This document shows positions 60,742 to 64,000 of a DNA stretch of 64,000 nt, in pieces. Numbering within the stretch: position 1 is the stretch's first letter; every line of letters begins with the position of its first letter. The notes under the pieces were generated by a model. The model was not told the DNA's origin. It made no database searches and saw only the letters and a list, made by a program, of their open reading frames with translations. Source of the DNA: Gammaproteobacteria bacterium. Its GTDB lineage: Bacteria > Pseudomonadota > Gammaproteobacteria > HK1. The stretch spans positions 2,218,001-2,282,000 of the forward strand of contig WLWT01000001.1 of the NCBI GenBank assembly GCA_012103455.1, in the 5' to 3' direction. The translations under genes and the position numbers were made by a program.

Positions 60742-61353
60742 TTAGATATACAGCCACGGCTGGCTGGCTTTTTGCTGCGCTTCGAAGGCGTCGATTTTGT
60801 CCACTTTTTGCAGCGTGAGGCCGATGTCGTCCAGGCCGTTGAGTAAGCAGTGGCGGCGGAATTCGTCTATCTCGAATTTGACCACCGGGCCGTTGGGCCG
60901 GCGGATCTCCATCGTTTGCAGATCGACGCTCAGTTGCGGGTTTTCCTTGTCCGACGCATCGCCCATGAGCACGTCCAGCTCTTCCTTGCTGACGGTGATG
61001 GGCAAGATGCCGTTCTTGAAGCAGTTGTTGTAGAAGATGTCGGCGAAGCTGGTGGAGATGACGCAGCGGATGCCGAAGTCCAGCAATGCCCACGGCGCGT
61101 GCTCGCGCGATGAGCCACAGCCGAAGTTGTCGCCCGCGAGCAGGATTTTGGCGTTGCGGTAGGGCTCTTGGTTGAGCACGAATTCCGGTTTTTCGCTGCC
61201 ATCGGTGTTGAAGCGCAGCTCGTCGAACAACACTTTGCCGAGGCCGGTGCGTTTGATGGTGCGAAGATGCAGTTTGGGGATGATCTGATCGGTGTCTATG
61301 TTGATGGCGTTCATCGGCGCCGCAACGCCGGACAGGGTGACGAATTTTTCCAT
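60742..61353 (-). CDS. leuD: 3-isopropylmalate dehydratase small subunit
   Basis: 203 residues. Swivel-domain subunit: [17 protein letters not shown] at about 16-32 and [20 protein letters not shown] near 71-90 are diagnostic, followed by [21 protein letters not shown]. It lies between two leuC genes, both on the same strand, and can serve either. Normal length. Confidence 0.93.
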   Translation of the reverse strand: MEKFVTLSGVAAPMNAINIDTDQIIPKLHLRTIKRTGLGKVLFDELRFNTDGSEKPEFVLNQEPYRNAKILLAGDNFGCGSSREHAPWALLDFGIRCVISTSFADIFYNNCFKNGILPITVSKEELDVLMGDASDKENPQLSVDLQTMEIRRPNGPVVKFEIDEFRRHCLLNGLDDIGLTLQKVDKIDAFEAQQKASQPWLYI

Positions 61354-61378
61354 GGGGTGAGTCCTCTATTGGCGTGGC

Positions 61379-62779
61379 TTAGACCAGATCTCTGACATCG
61401 CTCAGGCGCCCGGTGACGGCGGCGGCGGCGGCCATGGCGGGGCTGAGCAAATGGGTGCGGCCATCGCGGCCCTGGCGGCCCATGAAGTTGCGGTTGGTGG
61501 TGGAGGCGCAGCGTTCGCCCGGGCTCAGTTTGTCGGTGTTCATGGCCAGACACATGGAGCAGCCGGGTTCGCGCCATTCGAAGCCGGCTTCGATGAGGGT
61601 GGCGGCCAAGCCCTCTTGCTCGGCTTGCTCTTTCACCAGGCCGGAGCCTGGCACCACCATGGCGCGTACGCCGTCGGCGACTTTGCGGCCTTTGGCGACG
61701 GTGGCGACGGCGCGGATGTCTTCGATGCGGCCATTGGTGCACGAGCCGATGAACACGCGCTGTACTTTTACATCGCGCATGGCCTGTCCTGGGGTGAGGT
61801 CCATGTAGGCTAGGGCCCGTTCCATGCTGGCTTGTTGGCCGGCGCTGCCGGCGTCGGCGGGGTCGGGCACATTACCGGTGATGGGGATAACATCCTGCGG
61901 GCTGGTGCCCCAGGTGGTGAGTGGCACGATGGCGCTGATGTCCAAGGTCGCTTCTTTGTCGTACCGGGCGCCATCATCGGACGGCAGCGTGCGCCAGTAG
62001 GCGGCGGCTTGCTCCCATCGCGCGCCTTGAGGGGCGCGGGGGGTGTTTTCGAGATAGTCGAAGGTGGTTTTGTCGGGGGCGATGAGGCCGGCGCGAGCGC
62101 CCGCTTCGATGCTCATGTTGGAGACCGTCATGCGCCCTTCCATGGACAGGGCTTCGATGGCCGGACCGGTGTATTCGATGACGTGGCCGGTGCCGCCGCC
62201 GGTGCCGATTTTGCCGATGATGGCGAGGATCAGATCTTTGGCGGTGCAGCCTAAGGGCAGCTCGCCATCGACGGTGATGCGCATGGATTTGGCGGGCGCT
62301 TGGATCAGCGTTTGCGTGGCCAATACGTGTTCGACTTCCGAGGTGCCGATGCCGAAAGCGAGGGCACCGAAAGCGCCGTGGGTGGCGGTGTGGCTGTCGC
62401 CGCATACCAGCGTGATGCCGGGCAGGGTGAAGCCTTGCTCCGGGCCGATGATGTGGACGATGCCATTGCGCTTGTCTTCGTAGTGAAACAGTTCGACGCC
62501 GAATTCGGCGCAGTTGTCGATGAGGGTGTCTATCTGTAGCTGCGAGTCGGCCGCTATGCCTTCGCTGCGATCGGTGGCGATGTTGTGATCGATGACCGCG
62601 AGGGTGGCGTCCGGGCGGCGTACTTTACGGCCCGCGGTGCGCAGCCCTGCGTAGGGTTGTGGCGTGGTGACTTCGTGGGTGAGGTGGCGATCGATGTATA
62701 GGAGGCAGGTGCCGTCCGGTTCCGTCGCCACCACGTGGCTGTCCCAGATCTTCTCGAATAGGGTTCTTGGCTTATTCAT
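61379..62779 (-). CDS. leuC: 3-isopropylmalate dehydratase large subunit (first paralogue)
   Basis: 466 residues. Same layout as the paralogue at 59308: [22 protein letters not shown], Cys in FIGSCTNGR and GCSMCLAMN. It begins the leuC-leuD-leuC' operon, so it is the more likely leucine-synthesis enzyme. Start at 62779 ([17 protein letters not shown]) agrees with the family. The gap to leuD is 25 bases. Confidence 0.92.
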   Translation of the reverse strand: MNKPRTLFEKIWDSHVVATEPDGTCLLYIDRHLTHEVTTPQPYAGLRTAGRKVRRPDATLAVIDHNIATDRSEGIAADSQLQIDTLIDNCAEFGVELFHYEDKRNGIVHIIGPEQGFTLPGITLVCGDSHTATHGAFGALAFGIGTSEVEHVLATQTLIQAPAKSMRITVDGELPLGCTAKDLILAIIGKIGTGGGTGHVIEYTGPAIEALSMEGRMTVSNMSIEAGARAGLIAPDKTTFDYLENTPRAPQGARWEQAAAYWRTLPSDDGARYDKEATLDISAIVPLTTWGTSPQDVIPITGNVPDPADAGSAGQQASMERALAYMDLTPGQAMRDVKVQRVFIGSCTNGRIEDIRAVATVAKGRKVADGVRAMVVPGSGLVKEQAEQEGLAATLIEAGFEWREPGCSMCLAMNTDKLSPGERCASTTNRNFMGRQGRDGRTHLLSPAMAAAAAVTGRLSDVRDLV

Positions 62780-63023
62780 GTACGGGCTACTTCAGTATGT
62801 GGCTTAAGGCTTTGGCCATGGATGATAAGGCTTTGGCTATGGATGAGGGGTGATGGTAGAAAGCGCGGATTATAGGTCAAAGTAGGCTGAGGCCGGCGGC
62901 AGTGTGCGAATGGCGCGGCGGGTTGGCGCGGCTAGGCGGCCGGCTAGCCTAGGCGCTGCGTCAAGAGCGCAACGCTTTTTATCCGCAACTTTTACCCGCA
63001 GCGCTTTTTAGCGCTGGCAAGCG
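62780..63023. repeat. Gap with short repeats upstream of leuC
   Basis: About 240 bases holding two copies of ggctttggccatggatgata/ggctttggctatggatgag (about 62810-62850) and, nearer 62965-63020, three related aacgctttttatccgc-like units. The leu operon promoter should be here, but I cannot place it. No leader peptide rich in Leu codons is evident. Confidence 0.4.
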
Positions 63024-63797
63024 TTAGACGACAGCGGACCCGCCATCGACGTTGATGACCTGTCCGGTGACGTAAGCGCCAGCGGCGCTAGCTAGCCAAA
63101 CGGCGGTGCCGGCGATTTCGTCCGGAGCGCCTATACGGCGCAGCGGCAGTTGGCTGGACACCCGCTCCAAGCGGACCGGATCGGTCCATAGGGCCTTGGC
63201 GAAGTCGGTTTTGATGAGGCCCGGAGCGATGGCATTGACGCGGATATTGTGCTGGCCGTATTCCACCGCCAGGTTGCGGGCGAGCTGGTGCTCGGCGACT
63301 TTGGATATGGCATAAGCGCCCAGATCGGTGGAGCCTTTGAGGCCGGCGATGCTGGCGATGATGATGATCGCGCCTTCGTTGCGCTGCGCCATGTGTGGCA
63401 GTACCAAGTGGCACAGTTTGAAGGTACTGCGCACGTTGATGTCGAGGATCTTCTCGAACGCCGAGTCGGGGATGCCGCTGGAGGGGCCGTGGTAAGGGTT
63501 GACGGCGGCGTTGGCGACTAGGGTGGTGATTTTGCCCCACTTGTCCAAGGTGCTATCGACGAGGTATTGCAGCCGCTCATCATCGCCCACGTGACAGGCA
63601 ATGGAGATGGCCTGGCCGCCGTTTTTAGCGATGTTTTTGTTGATATCGGCGGTTACCGCTTCGCACACATCGGATTTGCGGCTGGATACCACGACTTTGG
63701 CGCCGGCTTCGCATAAGCGTTCGGCGATGGCTTTGCCGATGCCTTTGGTGGACCCGGTGACGATGGCTACGGCATCGCTCATATCGAATAGGCTCAT
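63024..63797 (-). CDS. Short-chain dehydrogenase/reductase (SDR)
   Basis: 257 residues. Cofactor loop VTGSTKGIGKAIAERL, the NAAVNPY strand (usual NNAG), catalytic Ser in IIIASIAGLKG, YxxxK in YAISKVAEHQLARNLAVEYG, and a C-terminus VTGQVINVDGG. Reads like SDRs that reduce 3-oxo groups; substrate unknown. It overlaps the end of the next gene by 4 bases. Confidence 0.9.
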   Translation of the reverse strand: MSLFDMSDAVAIVTGSTKGIGKAIAERLCEAGAKVVVSSRKSDVCEAVTADINKNIAKNGGQAISIACHVGDDERLQYLVDSTLDKWGKITTLVANAAVNPYHGPSSGIPDSAFEKILDINVRSTFKLCHLVLPHMAQRNEGAIIIIASIAGLKGSTDLGAYAISKVAEHQLARNLAVEYGQHNIRVNAIAPGLIKTDFAKALWTDPVRLERVSSQLPLRRIGAPDEIAGTAVWLASAAGAYVTGQVINVDGGSAVV

Positions 63798-64000
63798 GGT
63801 CTCAGCTCCTTTAGGATGGGTTTGGATGGTTGTTGCGGGCCGTTTTGGAGGCGGGCGCGTTTGGCGATGACGAAGACTTCGTCATTGAACCAAAGGCCGC
63901 CGTATTTGCGCAGAATGCGGCTGGTGTGCTCCAGGTACTCGCCGGAACTCAGTACCGGCTCCAAGCGTTCATCTTCCACTTGTGCCACGTAGATGGCGGC
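63794..64000 (-). CDS. Unidentified protein, C-terminal part (runs off the window)
   Basis: The readable 68 residues end at 63794 and the frame is open to the right edge: AAIYVAQVEDERLEPVLSS, then ILRKYGGLWFNDEVFVIAKR, then a short basic tail. No family recognised. An internal ATG at 63988 could mimic a start, but the frame continues beyond it. Stop overlaps the SDR start, so the two are probably co-translated. Confidence 0.5.
   Translation of the reverse strand, partial: AAIYVAQVEDERLEPVLSSGEYLEHTSRILRKYGGLWFNDEVFVIAKRARLQNGPQQPSKPILKELRP

Overview
The window reads as a GC-rich proteobacterial chromosome segment, probably from a free-living or host-associated marine-type heterotroph. This is inferred from the metabolic genes: a TRAP transporter, a sulfatase, an amidohydrolase-type isochorismatase, an Asp/Glu racemase and gamma-glutamyltransferase. 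It has a metabolic flank at each end (about 1-4.7 kb and 46-64 kb) around a roughly 40 kb defence island (about 5.4-45.6 kb).

Left flank: a TRAP dctP/dctM pair, an HU protein, an NHL beta-propeller protein, and two copies of a 141-142 bp MITE with imperfect terminal inverted repeats and 4-bp target duplications.

Defence island, left to right. (1) A minus-strand operon: SNF2-type helicase with a DUF3883-like tail, a small hypothetical, a DUF1156 DNA methylase and a DUF499/HEPN ATPase. A decayed tyrosine integrase and a tRNA-like 3' half follow. (2) An IetAS-like pair (AAA ATPase plus subtilase) bracketed by 19-bp direct repeats. (3) A DUF488/DUF488/241-aa triplet and a broken RecQ-like helicase. 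(4) A complete type III-B CRISPR locus: cas6, a ring-nuclease family gene, cmr1, cas10/cmr2, cmr3-6 and a CARF-HEPN effector, then an unusual cas2-cas1-cas1'-cas2' adaptation block and a three-repeat array cut short by a decayed IS3-family element. The conserved N-terminus of cas10 is thrown out of frame by a third copy of an 11-bp tandem unit. (5) A three-gene operon I cannot match to a named system: DNA methylase, a Ser/Thr-kinase/P-loop-ATPase fusion, and a two-Rossmann-like protein with a CARF-like motif. An IS5-family element with a clean TAA duplication splits the kinase-ATPase gene, and removing it on paper restores one open frame.

Right flank: sulfatase, MaoC-like dehydratases, PHP hydrolase, coaE, two SDRs, an ICL/PEP-mutase family gene, isochorismatase, a peroxiredoxin whose peroxidatic Cys codon is TGA (candidate selenoprotein), Asp/Glu racemase, a Sel1-repeat protein, gamma-glutamyltransferase and a leuC-leuD-leuC' cluster. 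Several genes here are decayed (enoyl-CoA hydratase, M20 hydrolase, hydantoinase, MaoC fragment).

A trait of the whole window is short perfect or near-perfect tandem arrays (11-16 bp units, 3-7 copies) in gaps and in gene ends. One of them breaks cas10 and another sits directly upstream of the isochorismatase gene. All assignments come from reading motifs by eye; no database search was run.
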